A DNA stretch of 39,224 nt from an uncultured Victivallis sp. (GCA_944389895.1 CALXOA010000061.1:1-39224), one strand, 5' to 3'. Positions 1 to 8,734 are shown, numbered from the stretch's first letter. The notes: generated by a model from the letters alone, not told the origin. Numbers and translations: made by a program.

Positions 1-73
1 AAACCGCTTGCTTTCGACGATCATACAATTCTTTTGAATTGATTTTTCTTGCATCTCGAAGTTCCATACTGGT

Positions 74-102
74 AATATAGTACGTTTGAATAGATTCTAC
101 AA
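74..102 (-). promoter_or_regulatory. Sigma-70-like promoter pointing off the left edge
   Basis: Read on the minus strand, TTGTAG (97-102) and TATATT (74-79) are separated by exactly 17 bp, close to the sigma-70 consensus. It lies just past the stop codon of the acetyltransferase gene and points to a gene beyond the left edge. The call rests on sequence match only. Confidence 0.4.
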
Positions 103-115
103 GTATTTTTGTTGC

Positions 116-691
116 CTATCTATAGTATTTCCGGTCGTCATCCGTAATCGCCCGGATCACCCGGCACGGGTTCCCGGCGGCGACGGAGAAAGGCGGGACA
201 TCCCTGGTCACCACGCTGCCGGCACCGATCACACACCCTTCGCTGATGGTCACTCCGGGAACAATCACGACGTTGCCGCCGATCCAGGTATTGCCGCCGA
301 TCTTCACCGGAAGACCGTACTCATACATGGAGTTGCGTGAATCCGGATGAATGGGATGTCCGGCGGTGTAGATCGAAACGTGAGGGGCGAAAAATACGTT
401 GTCGCCGATCTCCACCTTCGCCACATCCAGAATCGTACAGCCGTAATTGGCGAAAAAGTTATCCCCGACCTCAATGTGAGTCCCGTAATCACAGAAGAAC
501 GGGGGAGTGATCATCAGATTCCGGCCGGCGCGCCCCAGCAACTTGTAAGCAAGTTTCCGCAAGGAATCCAGATCTCCGGCATCGGTACGATTGAACTCCT
601 GTATTTTCCGGCGCGTCTCCGCCATTTCGAGAAAAACCTCCTCATCGGCGACGTACGCCATGCCGCGATCGCGGCGAGTTCGATTATCCAT
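116..691 (-). CDS. Sugar O-acetyltransferase, maltose/galactoside acetyltransferase type
   Basis: This is a cytoplasmic left-handed beta-helix acetyltransferase that would move an acetyl group from acetyl-CoA to a sugar hydroxyl. The protein has 191 residues, the usual length for the LacA/Maa family. An N-terminal helical Mac-type segment (GMAYVADEEVF) is followed by hexapeptide repeats such as IGGNTWIGGN and GCVIGAGSVV. The family's ITPPFFCDYG block and the YTAGHPIHPDSR block, with the probable catalytic histidine, are both present, as is the C-terminal AAGNPCRVIR. I chose the ATG at 691 because GGAG lies 9 bases upstream; an in-frame start at 739 would add 16 residues unlike the family. The sugar substrate cannot be told from sequence. 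The gene stands alone, with a long gene-poor stretch behind it. Confidence 0.9.
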   Translation of the reverse strand: MDNRTRRDRGMAYVADEEVFLEMAETRRKIQEFNRTDAGDLDSLRKLAYKLLGRAGRNLMITPPFFCDYGTHIEVGDNFFANYGCTILDVAKVEIGDNVFFAPHVSIYTAGHPIHPDSRNSMYEYGLPVKIGGNTWIGGNVVIVPGVTISEGCVIGAGSVVTRDVPPFSVAAGNPCRVIRAITDDDRKYYR

Positions 692-2189
692 TTTCGCCAT
701 CTCCATCTCATGATTCAATACCATCTGCGAAAGCATCAATCGACCGGCTCGAGAAGAAACTCGGCTCTTTTCCAGCGGCCTGGTCTATATCTTGCCTCCG
801 GAGCCATGACTCCCAACAAAACTGGCAATGTTGATCATTTAACCTGCAATAACGTCCTGAAAATTAATTCAGCAGTCGCCATACCATCATGCTGAACATT
901 GACAACTTATCCTTCCATCATAAAATCAGCCCACACCAGACTCACTGTCCGGCAATCATCGTTTCATGACCAGAGGCCTCCATATTGCGGAAAAGTTTAA
1001 TCCCGGCAGTATATCTTCGGATTTTAACAGCTCCTTGTAAAAAATTTTTTTTCGAGTTGTTCACGGATGGTTGTATCCGAAAACGGCATTGAAGATACAA
1101 TCTAAAAAAAAAGAACCTGTTTCCCGATTGATCAGCGACCGGATTTCAAGCAACAAAAGAGAAACTGGCCAGTGATGAAAATTTAGCTCTGGAACAATGA
1201 AAAGGCAATCTTCTAAACAACTAAAATCGATGAAAAGAGATTCGGAACCATCTAGAATGACCAATCCGGCTATCAGTCAAAATACGTGGAACATCCCCCT
1301 TGAATGCGGAAACGGAAGCCAACGTGCGCCACCAGACATCAAGGTACCGAAGTAGTCCGGATCACGCGGAAAGTTAATGTTCATCACAAGTCAGTTCCGA
1401 TACGGTAAGATGCGGGCGGGATGGATGCAGGAGATTACCGGTGAACCTCACCCGTATTTTGTGGGTGGAAATCAAAAGCAGAGTTAGTACGAAGAATGCC
1501 AGCACATATCCGTTCCGGTTTCGGCAGGCATGAAAGATAAGGTTATCGCGAGCTACCCGGCAGTACAGAAATCGGAAACAACTTGCAGGAAGGCTGCCAG
1601 GAGGAGAAAAAATGGAGACGACTGAACGGAAACAAAAAACAGGTGTTGCTACAAACGGAATGAAAAAAACGTTCTCCTGTATGAACACCCTCATATAAGT
1701 ATCGAAGCCGGTTGCAGACGAATAATACTCCTGAACGGATTCTGAAAGAAATTCACGGCTCTCCCATGTCGGAGGTCGGCGGCGGTGTCCGGATGGATGC
1801 TCAGTCGTGATGCAGATCTGAATACGGCTCAAGTCCGTTTTCTCGACCCGGCAGGATTCCATCCACACCAAGGGTATTTGCAAACGCTCTGAAGCGAAAA
1901 CCAGACAAAAGAGAAATACCTTCTGCGTAACAACCAGCACTTTCAGAGTACCTGGTCGTCGGTTGCGTCGCCTGTGTCAGGGCACATTCGAGATCAGTGT
2001 TCATAATAGACGAAAAATATCAACCACGACCAGATCTCTGAGGTAAGACATTTTTTGAAAAAGAGTACATGTGATAAGCCTTTCGTTGAAAGTTATTTCC
2101 CTCCCACATCAAGCCTATGTAATCCGCGAAGTGATACCCATTATTGTTTCAAACGAGCAGGAAACAATGATGGGTACCGCAGAAATCAG
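692..2189. other. Long gene-free stretch, possibly decayed coding DNA
   Basis: I see no convincing gene in about 1.5 kb. The longest open frames (minus 1374-1940, minus 1801-2004, minus 1061-1264, plus 2055-2298) lack recognisable motifs and have unnatural composition, and most lack a ribosome-binding site. The minus-strand piece at 1061-1264 faintly resembles the C-terminal end of a LacI-type regulator (a PELNF...WPVSLLLLEIRSLI segment), and other short frames on both strands are broken by stops. This would fit remnants of lost genes, but no family can be named. No transposase, terminal repeat or RNA gene was found. Confidence 0.4.
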
Positions 2190-4862
2190 TTATTCTCTTG
2201 GGATAACGGCTTCGGAAGCAGCAACTGTGTACAATCGATGTTTTTTGAGCCATTGTTCTCTGGTTACCTCCGGCCATGAGGGAAGTTCATCACAGTAGAT
2301 GACGATGGGCCGTTCGGTAATCTCAAATCGGGGTGCAGTGGCGTTAAACGGTATTTCATCCAACAACCAGTCCATCGCACACACAACCTTGCCATCATGA
2401 AACAACACGTCCGCAGGAGTAAGCGTTGGTCCGGGTGTGAAATTAGGATTCATCGCCTCCACTGCACCGTTTTTCCACATAACGATTGCATATTCCGGCG
2501 TTCCCCTGGCCGCGGCGGAATTGTTTTGCAACAAATAGGCCTCAACATTGTCAGCGGGTTCAGCCATTCGGACAAGGTCACGGCTCTTCATGGCATCCGC
2601 GGCGACAGCAAGAGACAAAAGACGCAATTTCGGACGCCAATCAATATCGAAGAAGCCGGAACGGTTCAGACTTGCACCTTCCATCCTGTCCCGGGCAAGA
2701 TAACAATAGACACTTTCAAAACCGTGCAGATAAAGATCGCGTGCCATCAGTTTAATGACATCTGAAGGATGGCTGAATGCACTTTCCTCGCTGTTTACAA
2801 GTTTATCGCTGATGCCACCGGGGGAAAGTTCCCGAAAGAATTTCACAAAGTCCTGTTCTTTCATCTGCCAGGTATAATGCAACGAGTAACCGTTAATATA
2901 CTTCTCCAGTCCCAGCCCCAGACAGCGACGGGTGAACGCCTGCCCCGCACCACTTTCATCATGTTTGGGACTTCGCGAATAAGTCGCAGAGATTCCCAGA
3001 ACCGGCGTCACAATCCCAAGTCTGTCCATTTCCTCGCGCAAAATACGGCAGTCGCGAACGTAGTCATCCGGAGTCGCCCCCCGCCACCAGACGTCGGGAG
3101 CATCCACCTCATTGGCATATTCCCAATATTGGGCATACCGGTTGTAACGGGGCAGAATGATCTGCAGATATTCGCGAAACAACGATTCATATTCCGGTTT
3201 GAAAGTGGAAAGATGAAACGGGTACTTGTTGAATTTCGCAGAAGGATAACCGATGGTGAACATGAAGTTCATTCCATATTTGTTTGCCTGTTCAACCTGG
3301 TAGTCAATGTTTTCAAAATCAAAATCCGCCGGAGTATTTTTCCCGAGACGATGCCAACAAAGTTCCGCAGTACGCAATGTGTCAACACCGGCACGAGCCA
3401 GCAATTCAAATGCCCGAGCGGTTTTCTCATCCTGAAAACCTTTTCTGACCAACGGTATTTCCATGCCGTGAACTCCAATTCGGTGAACACGACCGGCAGG
3501 CATGGAAACCGGCAGCGGGCGTGCCAGAAGTTTCTTCAAAGCCATTGCCGCATTTTCATCGGAAATACCTTCCACCGGCGCTTTTTCCTTCATCAGAGAC
3601 CGCACTAATTTCCGTTCAACAGAAAACCGTAAGGCGGTCATGCTTTCATGCCGATCAAGCTCTTTTCTCCATTCCGGCTGCACGCATGATATACGGTAAT
3701 TTGCTTGCGGTTGAACTGCCTGATTCCTAGTCAGTAAAAAACCATCAAAGAAACAGGAGTAAGCTTCTGAATCACGTCGAGGCCGTGAAATCCGGAATTC
3801 TATTTTATGCTTTCCTGCTTTCAATTCAACCACCCCGGGATTAATCCATCCCAGAACCGCACGCGGCGGCGGTGCTCCGAACGCACCACTTTTCCATTTC
3901 ATATCCGCCGGATCGCTCCAGACCATTTCATCATCTATCGCGATTTCAACCGGAGATGCCCATCCCGAAGCAGGATTGGAAATCGCAGCCCAGAGAGCAT
4001 ATTTTCCGTCACGTGGAATTTCAACATCGTAGGCGGCATAATAATAATCCCGCCCGGTCGGCTTTCGGTTCGTAAACAGCTCCAATATCAAGCCGCCTGA
4101 TGCACCACGGCCATCTTCTTCCAGATAAATTGCTCGATTGGGCCAATTGGAGTCCGTATAATCTTCTGCTTCCTGCCAGACTTCACCGTTTCCGGAAGAG
4201 AGTTTAAGCTGGAGTTGCTCAAGTTTACTTTCCGCACTTTTTTTATAGTTCTGAAATCCGCGGTGAGCAGCCAGCAGGTTTTTCCATTCCGGTTGAGAAC
4301 TGGATATCCGATAGTTTGACGGTGGTTTTATCTTCTGATTTGTTGTCAGCAAAAAACCGTCAAGCATACATAAATAGGCTGCGGACTCCTCCCTTTTACG
4401 ACTGACATGGAAGGCGACAGTGTGCCTTCCCCGGTCCAGTTCAACGGACCCGGGATTGATCCATCCAAGAACCGCTCGTGGTGGCGGAGCTCCAAATGCC
4501 CCGCTTTTCCACGCCATTCCGGTCAAACCGTCCCAGCAGATTTTGCCATCAATGGAAATCGCCACAGGGGACGCCCAACGGGAAACAGGGTTGGAAATAG
4601 CCGCCCAGAAGGCATAATTCCCCGCTTCCGGAACGTAAATCTCATATTCTGCAACATATTCTCTGCCTTCCGCAGGTGGATTCATTGTAAACAACTGAAG
4701 AATCAATCCGCCGGAAGCACCCTTTCCATTTGCCTGGCAAAATAGAGCAACCTCCGGCCAGTTTGAACGATGAAAATCTTCTCCTTCACGCCATATTTCC
4801 GCAGAGATCACGGTCGCTGCATATGTAAAACTTGTCAGGATGAGAAACAACACTCTTTTCAT
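2190..4862 (-). CDS. Secreted clan GH-A glycoside hydrolase with two tandem N-terminal modules
   Basis: This 890-residue protein probably cleaves a polysaccharide outside the cytoplasm. Residues 1-21 form a signal peptide ending VISA. Two homologous modules of about 155 residues follow (22-176 and 228-381); they share GASGGLIL, WAAISNP and the block from WKSGAFGAPPPR to VLGWINPG, and look like carbohydrate-binding beta-sandwiches. From about 458 comes a TIM-barrel domain. E585 in WEYANEVD fits the acid/base of clan GH-A, and E692 or E693 in VNSEESAF the nucleophile. The overall pattern resembles GH39/GH5-like enzymes, but I cannot assign a family. The gene lies 34 bp downstream of the pseudopilin gene, probably in the same transcript. 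GC content in sampled lines is well below that of the window's right part. Confidence 0.8.
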   Translation of the reverse strand: MKRVLFLILTSFTYAATVISAEIWREGEDFHRSNWPEVALFCQANGKGASGGLILQLFTMNPPAEGREYVAEYEIYVPEAGNYAFWAAISNPVSRWASPVAISIDGKICWDGLTGMAWKSGAFGAPPPRAVLGWINPGSVELDRGRHTVAFHVSRKREESAAYLCMLDGFLLTTNQKIKPPSNYRISSSQPEWKNLLAAHRGFQNYKKSAESKLEQLQLKLSSGNGEVWQEAEDYTDSNWPNRAIYLEEDGRGASGGLILELFTNRKPTGRDYYYAAYDVEIPRDGKYALWAAISNPASGWASPVEIAIDDEMVWSDPADMKWKSGAFGAPPPRAVLGWINPGVVELKAGKHKIEFRISRPRRDSEAYSCFFDGFLLTRNQAVQPQANYRISCVQPEWRKELDRHESMTALRFSVERKLVRSLMKEKAPVEGISDENAAMALKKLLARPLPVSMPAGRVHRIGVHGMEIPLVRKGFQDEKTARAFELLARAGVDTLRTAELCWHRLGKNTPADFDFENIDYQVEQANKYGMNFMFTIGYPSAKFNKYPFHLSTFKPEYESLFREYLQIILPRYNRYAQYWEYANEVDAPDVWWRGATPDDYVRDCRILREEMDRLGIVTPVLGISATYSRSPKHDESGAGQAFTRRCLGLGLEKYINGYSLHYTWQMKEQDFVKFFRELSPGGISDKLVNSEESAFSHPSDVIKLMARDLYLHGFESVYCYLARDRMEGASLNRSGFFDIDWRPKLRLLSLAVAADAMKSRDLVRMAEPADNVEAYLLQNNSAAARGTPEYAIVMWKNGAVEAMNPNFTPGPTLTPADVLFHDGKVVCAMDWLLDEIPFNATAPRFEITERPIVIYCDELPSWPEVTREQWLKKHRLYTVAASEAVIPRE
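3720..4799 (-). repeat. Tandem duplication of a sugar-binding-like module inside the hydrolase gene
   Basis: Copies at 4335-4799 and 3720-4181 encode modules of about 155 residues that align end to end, starting at EIWREGED / EVWQEAED and ending at DGFLLTTNQ / DGFLLTRNQ. Each copy is followed by a similar linker (NYRISSSQPEW / NYRISCVQPEW), so the duplicated unit includes the linker. At DNA level the copies have diverged, so the duplication is not recent. Confidence 0.85.
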
Positions 4863-4896
4863 TTTACATTTTCCACTCTGTTTCTGACCATTTCAA

Positions 4897-5745
4897 TTAC
4901 TTGTCAGTGATTGTCCAGCACAGCCATAACTTCTCGGAACGCGCTGCGCGTGCCCTGAGCATGGTACTGCGGTGGTAGGAATTGACATGTCCGTCAAGTA
5001 ACAGCATATTCATGCCTCCGTCATGACCATATTCCATTCCATAATATCCTTCTCCCGGAATCTCGGAGTCAGTCCATAAAATTCCATAATGGTAAGCGAC
5101 CAGCTGCTCTTTGCATTCCGGCATGGGAGCATCAAAGTTTGCCGCAGTCCTTGACGGATATTTATATTGATTGATCTTTCGTGCCGGGGAATAAGTACGC
5201 CATGTGGAGAGTCGATAGTTCTGCGCGTAGCTGAGGCGGGCATCAGAATTGAAGGGCGAAGTGGAGTAATAGGTGCTCAGCAAAGATGAATTTTTCTCGT
5301 TTGAAGCCGGACAACGGAAAAGTCTGGCGCTCTTTTCCCCCCCCATCAGTTTTATGAACTGGGTGACCCAGATAATATCTCCGGGTTGAAGAATCTCCGG
5401 ACAAATCACACCGTCATAAGTATTGGTATACAACACATGAGCCAACCCGAATTGCTTCAAGTTATTTGAACATGAGGTACTGTAAGCCCTGCTGCGCGCT
5501 TTGTTCAATGCCGGCAAGAGGAGAGCAGCCAGAATGGCGATGATCGCTATTACAATAAGTAATTCAATTAATGTGAAAATATGAGAGAACTCGTAACGTG
5601 TACAGAGGAAGGCGTTCCATCTCGGTCGGTGGCTCGCCTGGATCAGACATACATTCCTCTGGAAACAATCCATTCTTCCAGAAAACAACGACCTGGTTTT
5701 CTTCACATCACGCGAAGCAGCAATAGTTAAATTATCCTTTCTCAT
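4897..5745 (-). CDS. Pseudopilin-like protein: prepilin N-methylation motif and H-X9-DG C-terminus
   Basis: This 282-residue protein has the type IV prepilin/type II secretion pseudopilin signature [16 protein letters not shown] and a hydrophobic helix (about residues 57-80). Its C-terminus carries [12 protein letters not shown], the H-X9-DG motif of the large PVC pseudopilin-like families. A prepilin peptidase would cut before FTLIE and leave the helix in the inner membrane or a pseudopilus. Oddly, 56 residues precede the cleavage motif, where leaders are usually 5-20. The start is nevertheless supported by AAAGGG about 6 bases before the ATG at 5745. It lies directly upstream of the secreted hydrolase gene. 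Its real role is unknown; surface assembly or secretion of the neighbouring enzyme is an inference. Confidence 0.85.
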   Translation of the reverse strand: MRKDNLTIAASRDVKKTRSLFSGRMDCFQRNVCLIQASHRPRWNAFLCTRYEFSHIFTLIELLIVIAIIAILAALLLPALNKARSRAYSTSCSNNLKQFGLAHVLYTNTYDGVICPEILQPGDIIWVTQFIKLMGGEKSARLFRCPASNEKNSSLLSTYYSTSPFNSDARLSYAQNYRLSTWRTYSPARKINQYKYPSRTAANFDAPMPECKEQLVAYHYGILWTDSEIPGEGYYGMEYGHDGGMNMLLLDGHVNSYHRSTMLRARAARSEKLWLCWTITDK

Positions 5746-5983
5746 TTTTTCCCTTTCTGGTAAGGTTCATAAAAAAACGAACACCTGAAGCCGGTCGCGG
5801 AAAACTGTATATGATTATTGCTTTTCCTATGATCAAATACCGTCCCGAATTCCATCAGAAAAATGGATTTATGGTTTCAAACGATCACAGAAAAGCACGA
5901 GATCCCTTATAGAACGAATCTCTCAACACAATAACCTGATATCCAGCAGAAAGGATTGAAGCTTTCCGTTCTGAACGGCAATA

Positions 5984-7045
5984 TTATCCTTTCAGGAATA
6001 CAGAACCCTGCTTCGTCAATCTCGTCTTCAGCACAATATTTTCCTGCTGCCCGGAGGCAAGAAGCCTGAGCGCTGCTTCCATCTGTCCCGGCAAATCAGT
6101 TTCCACAGTATCCACCGGCGGCGCAAAAGTTCGGGTCAACCCCGTACTTCCGATCGTTACCACGCTCAATTGTTCCGGTATCTTGATCCCACAATTGTAA
6201 CATGCACTCAAAAGACCAGAAAATGAGTTGCTGGCTACCCCGACAAGACCTGAGAAATCATATTTACGTTGAAAGCGTTGGACCATATGGTCATAAGTTT
6301 TTCCCGGAGCAAACTCTCCGTTTCTGACATTGCAATCTATGACCTCCAACTCCAGATCATTCAGCATTGTATAATCTTCAACCCCTTTCACGCGATCCAA
6401 TGTAGCACGATTATGAGGCTCGGAAAGCAATACCGCCAATTTACGATGCCCATGCCTGTGTAGATGGCGGGCGGCAAGGCTTCCGGCAAAAGAATCGTCC
6501 AAGCTGGCGGAAGGCAGCCGATGATCCGTACAGTTGCGACCAAAAATTACAGTTGGAATACCGTTTCGCAATTGATTAAAACGCTCAACATCCGCAGCAT
6601 TGAATTCGTCACCGGCCGGATGTAATAAAATTCCTTCCACATTTTCTTCAAGAAGCGGAAGCTCCAGCGGGAGAGGATGCGAAAAATCAAATTCATATCC
6701 TAAAAGCCGCCATTGAGGAAATTCCGTCTGAAGTCCCCGAACAGTATTCAGCATTTCCATGATATCGTGGGAATACCAATGAGGAACAGCGCACAGTACT
6801 GTTGCCGCTTTTTGCGCAGTGAAGCGTTTGATTTTTTCCGAGACAAACAAGCCGCGTCCGCCTTCTGCGGCAAGAAAATCCTCCGCTCGTAAGCGCGACA
6901 GAGTCCGGTCAACAACCAACTGACTGACCTCAAATTTACGCATGATCTGACGAATTGACATGAATTGTTCCCCGGGAGAGTAATGTTGTAATTCCTCCCA
7001 GAGTTTGGAATACAGTTTGTCTGATTTCAAGTTTGACGGCATCAT
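5984..7045 (-). CDS. GntR-type winged-helix regulator with LacI-like sugar-binding domain
   Basis: This 353-residue transcription factor has an N-terminal GntR winged helix (about residues 8-75, with SIRQIMRKFEVSQLVVDRTLSRLR as its recognition region) and a periplasmic-binding-protein-like effector domain ending in DTVETDLPGQMEAALRLL. The architecture matches AraR-like regulators that sense a sugar and release an operator. I placed the start at the ATG at 7045, one codon before another ATG. The open frame continues to 7111, but those extra codons overlap a strong promoter. The Shine-Dalgarno match is weak. The gene lies upstream of, and in the same direction as, the pseudopilin and hydrolase genes, which makes them likely targets. 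The effector is unknown. Confidence 0.87.
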   Translation of the reverse strand: MMPSNLKSDKLYSKLWEELQHYSPGEQFMSIRQIMRKFEVSQLVVDRTLSRLRAEDFLAAEGGRGLFVSEKIKRFTAQKAATVLCAVPHWYSHDIMEMLNTVRGLQTEFPQWRLLGYEFDFSHPLPLELPLLEENVEGILLHPAGDEFNAADVERFNQLRNGIPTVIFGRNCTDHRLPSASLDDSFAGSLAARHLHRHGHRKLAVLLSEPHNRATLDRVKGVEDYTMLNDLELEVIDCNVRNGEFAPGKTYDHMVQRFQRKYDFSGLVGVASNSFSGLLSACYNCGIKIPEQLSVVTIGSTGLTRTFAPPVDTVETDLPGQMEAALRLLASGQQENIVLKTRLTKQGSVFLKG

Positions 7046-7076
7046 AGTGGCTATCTTTCGTTTTTCTTTGTTAAAT

Positions 7077-7105
7077 ATTATACCGCATGATACAGTATAA
7101 TGCAA
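7077..7105 (-). promoter_or_regulatory. Promoter of the GntR/LacI-type regulator
   Basis: On the minus strand TTGCAT (7100-7105) and a perfect TATAAT (7077-7082) are 17 bp apart. Transcription would start near 7070, about 25 bases before the chosen ATG. Confidence 0.65.
7087..7101. promoter_or_regulatory. Near-perfect palindrome between -35 and -10, candidate operator
   Basis: ATGATAC-A-GTATAAT is a 15-base odd palindrome that departs from symmetry at only one base pair of positions. It fills most of the spacer of the regulator's own promoter, where a bound repressor would block transcription. Autoregulation by the GntR-type protein is an inference. Confidence 0.5.
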
Positions 7106-7111
7106 TAGCAT

Positions 7112-7540
7112 TTCTGATTTTTTTTTATTTTTTTCACACCTGACGGAATTTTATTCAACGAGCATGCACTCTCCGATTTCAATTTGACATTCCTGAACCA
7201 CCGTACAGGTATCCACCACTGAAATCACGCGGAAAACCGTGAGGGCGGCAATCAGCCCGGAACGTTACCAGTTCTCTTACATCTGGACATAATGATATCA
7301 TGGAGATTCATGAAAGTGACAATTGCAAAATCTTTCAGAAATCATCAACCACAACTCCAGAGTTTACCACCGCTGCCCGATTCAGCAAATGTTGTCATTA
7401 CCTTCAAACTCATTGTTACAGTCGGTATCGAAACCATGAAATCAGCAATGAACTGGTGATACGTTACATTTCAATCATTGAAAACAGTCGCCGGGACCGT
7501 TAGATTAATTCCGGGAAACAACGGAGAAGTCATCCATTCC
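7112..7540. other. Intergenic stretch without recognisable genes
   Basis: About 430 bases between the divergent regulator and nucleotidyltransferase-like genes. A plus-strand open frame of 67 codons (7300-7503) has no ribosome-binding site or recognisable motif. I see no RNA gene, terminator or repeat. Confidence 0.5.
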
Positions 7541-7545
7541 GGAAA

Positions 7546-7553
7546 GGGGGGGG
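7546..7553 (+). promoter_or_regulatory. Ribosome-binding site made of a run of eight G
   Basis: AAAGGGGGGGG ends 5 bases before GTG at 7559 and decides the start of the following gene. A G8 run at this distance could change length by polymerase slippage. Confidence 0.5.
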
Positions 7554-7558
7554 ATTCC

Positions 7559-8143
7559 GTGACGGACATTCTGAAACTCGCCGCAGCCAATCAGGAAGAG
7601 GCCCGGCGGATCATCGCCGCAAGCGGTGTCGTCGACGCATGGCACACTGCCGGAGCCCGGGTGAATCCGGTCGGCTCCCTCGCGACCGGTCTGCTGATGA
7701 AACACCGGGACATCGACTTCCACCTCTACCTGCCGGACTTGAATCCCGCCACCGGATTCGCAGTCCTCGCCCGGCTCGCCCAAAACCCTCGTTTCCGACG
7801 ATTCGAATACCGCAATCTCGCAGATACTCCGGAACAATGTCTCGAATGGCATGCATGGTACCGTGGCGACACCCCTGAATGGCAGATCGATATGATCCAG
7901 ATTCTGCCGAGCTCAAAATATGATGGCCATTTCGAACATGTTGCGGAACGGATCCGGACCGTACTGACGCCCGAAACGAAACGGGCGATCCTCGAACTCA
8001 AATACGCCACCCCGGATGAGGAAACCATCCCGGGAATCGAATATTGTCAGGCGGTGATCCGCGACGGGGTCCGAACTTGGCGGGAGTTCACCGCGTGGAG
8101 ACGGAAACATCCGGTACGGGGAGTCGTGGAATGGTGCCCCTGA
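7559..8143 (+). CDS. Nucleotidyltransferase-like protein of unknown substrate
   Basis: This 194-residue protein contains VGSLATGLLMKHRDIDFHLY. That matches the GS-X(about 10)-D-X-D signature of the nucleotidyltransferase (polymerase beta-like) fold, in which the two aspartates bind metal and the GS loop binds the nucleotide. Later segments (WQIDMIQIL with a third acidic position, and ILELKYATPDEETIPGIEYCQAVI) fit stand-alone nucleotidyltransferase-like proteins. The start is the GTG at 7559, chosen for the G-rich Shine-Dalgarno 5 bases upstream. An in-frame TTG at 7478 would add 27 residues of low quality. A GNAT gene follows 88 bp downstream, an arrangement reminiscent of small-molecule modification genes, but no substrate can be stated. 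Confidence 0.65.
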   Translation: MTDILKLAAANQEEARRIIAASGVVDAWHTAGARVNPVGSLATGLLMKHRDIDFHLYLPDLNPATGFAVLARLAQNPRFRRFEYRNLADTPEQCLEWHAWYRGDTPEWQIDMIQILPSSKYDGHFEHVAERIRTVLTPETKRAILELKYATPDEETIPGIEYCQAVIRDGVRTWREFTAWRRKHPVRGVVEWCP

Positions 8144-8231
8144 CCGGAAAAGGGCGCTTGCAATCATGCCACGCCGGAATTATATTTGACGAACCCAATC
8201 TGGAAAAAGAACGGAAGTCCATCTCTGGAAT

Positions 8232-8734
8232 ATGAAAACCATCATACGCCAATACCGTCCGGCAGATCTCCCGGCCATGCGGGAAATCTGGAATGCCGTC
8301 GTCAATGCCGGCAACGCGTTTCCCCAGTCCTCCCCCCTGTCGCAGGCGGATGCCGGAGCGTTCTTCTCCGGCCAGAGTTTTTCCGCCGTCGCGGAGTGCG
8401 ACGGTGAAATCGCCGGGCTCTACATCCTGCACCCGAACAACATCGGCCGCTGTGGCCATCTTGCAAACGCAAGCTACGCAGTCAAGGAGACGGCGCGAGG
8501 CCGCCGCCTCGGCGAAGCGCTGGTCAGACACTCGATGGAAACAGCGCGGGAACTCGGCTTCCGGGTTCTCCAGTTCAACGCCGTGGTCAGCTCGAATACG
8601 CCGGCAATCCAGCTCTACCGAAAACTCGGCTTCGTCGAACTCGGAACGATCCCGGGGGATTCCGGCTGGACAACGGCAACTGGGCCGACATCACGCTGTT
8701 CTACCATCTCCTGCCGGAACAGCAGGCGCAATAA
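8232..8734 (+). pseudogene. GNAT-family N-acetyltransferase interrupted by a one-base frameshift
   Basis: The frame from the ATG at 8232 encodes a typical GNAT fold: a RQYRPADLPAMREIW start, an acetyl-CoA loop within VKETARGRRLGEALVRHS, and the family's FNAVVSSNTPAIQLYRKLGF. After GTIPG the frame runs on into unrelated Ser/Arg-rich sequence. In the -1 frame the expected ending appears instead: FRLDNGNWADITLFYHLLP, closing at TAA 8732-8734. Adding a single G to the G5 run at 8654-8658 would restore a protein of about 168 residues of normal family length. It is either a sequencing error or a genuine, possibly recent or slippage-prone, mutation. The substrate is unknown. Confidence 0.82.

Noticed and set aside
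26..41. CAATTC-TTTT-GAATTG hairpin followed by a T-rich run
   Set aside because: Short and AT-only apart from two pairs, too weak to call a terminator, and no plus-strand gene is seen before it.
1374..1940. Open frame of 188 codons on the minus strand
   Set aside because: No family motif, odd composition rich in Cys, Arg and Phe, and no supporting start signal; treated as non-coding or decayed DNA.
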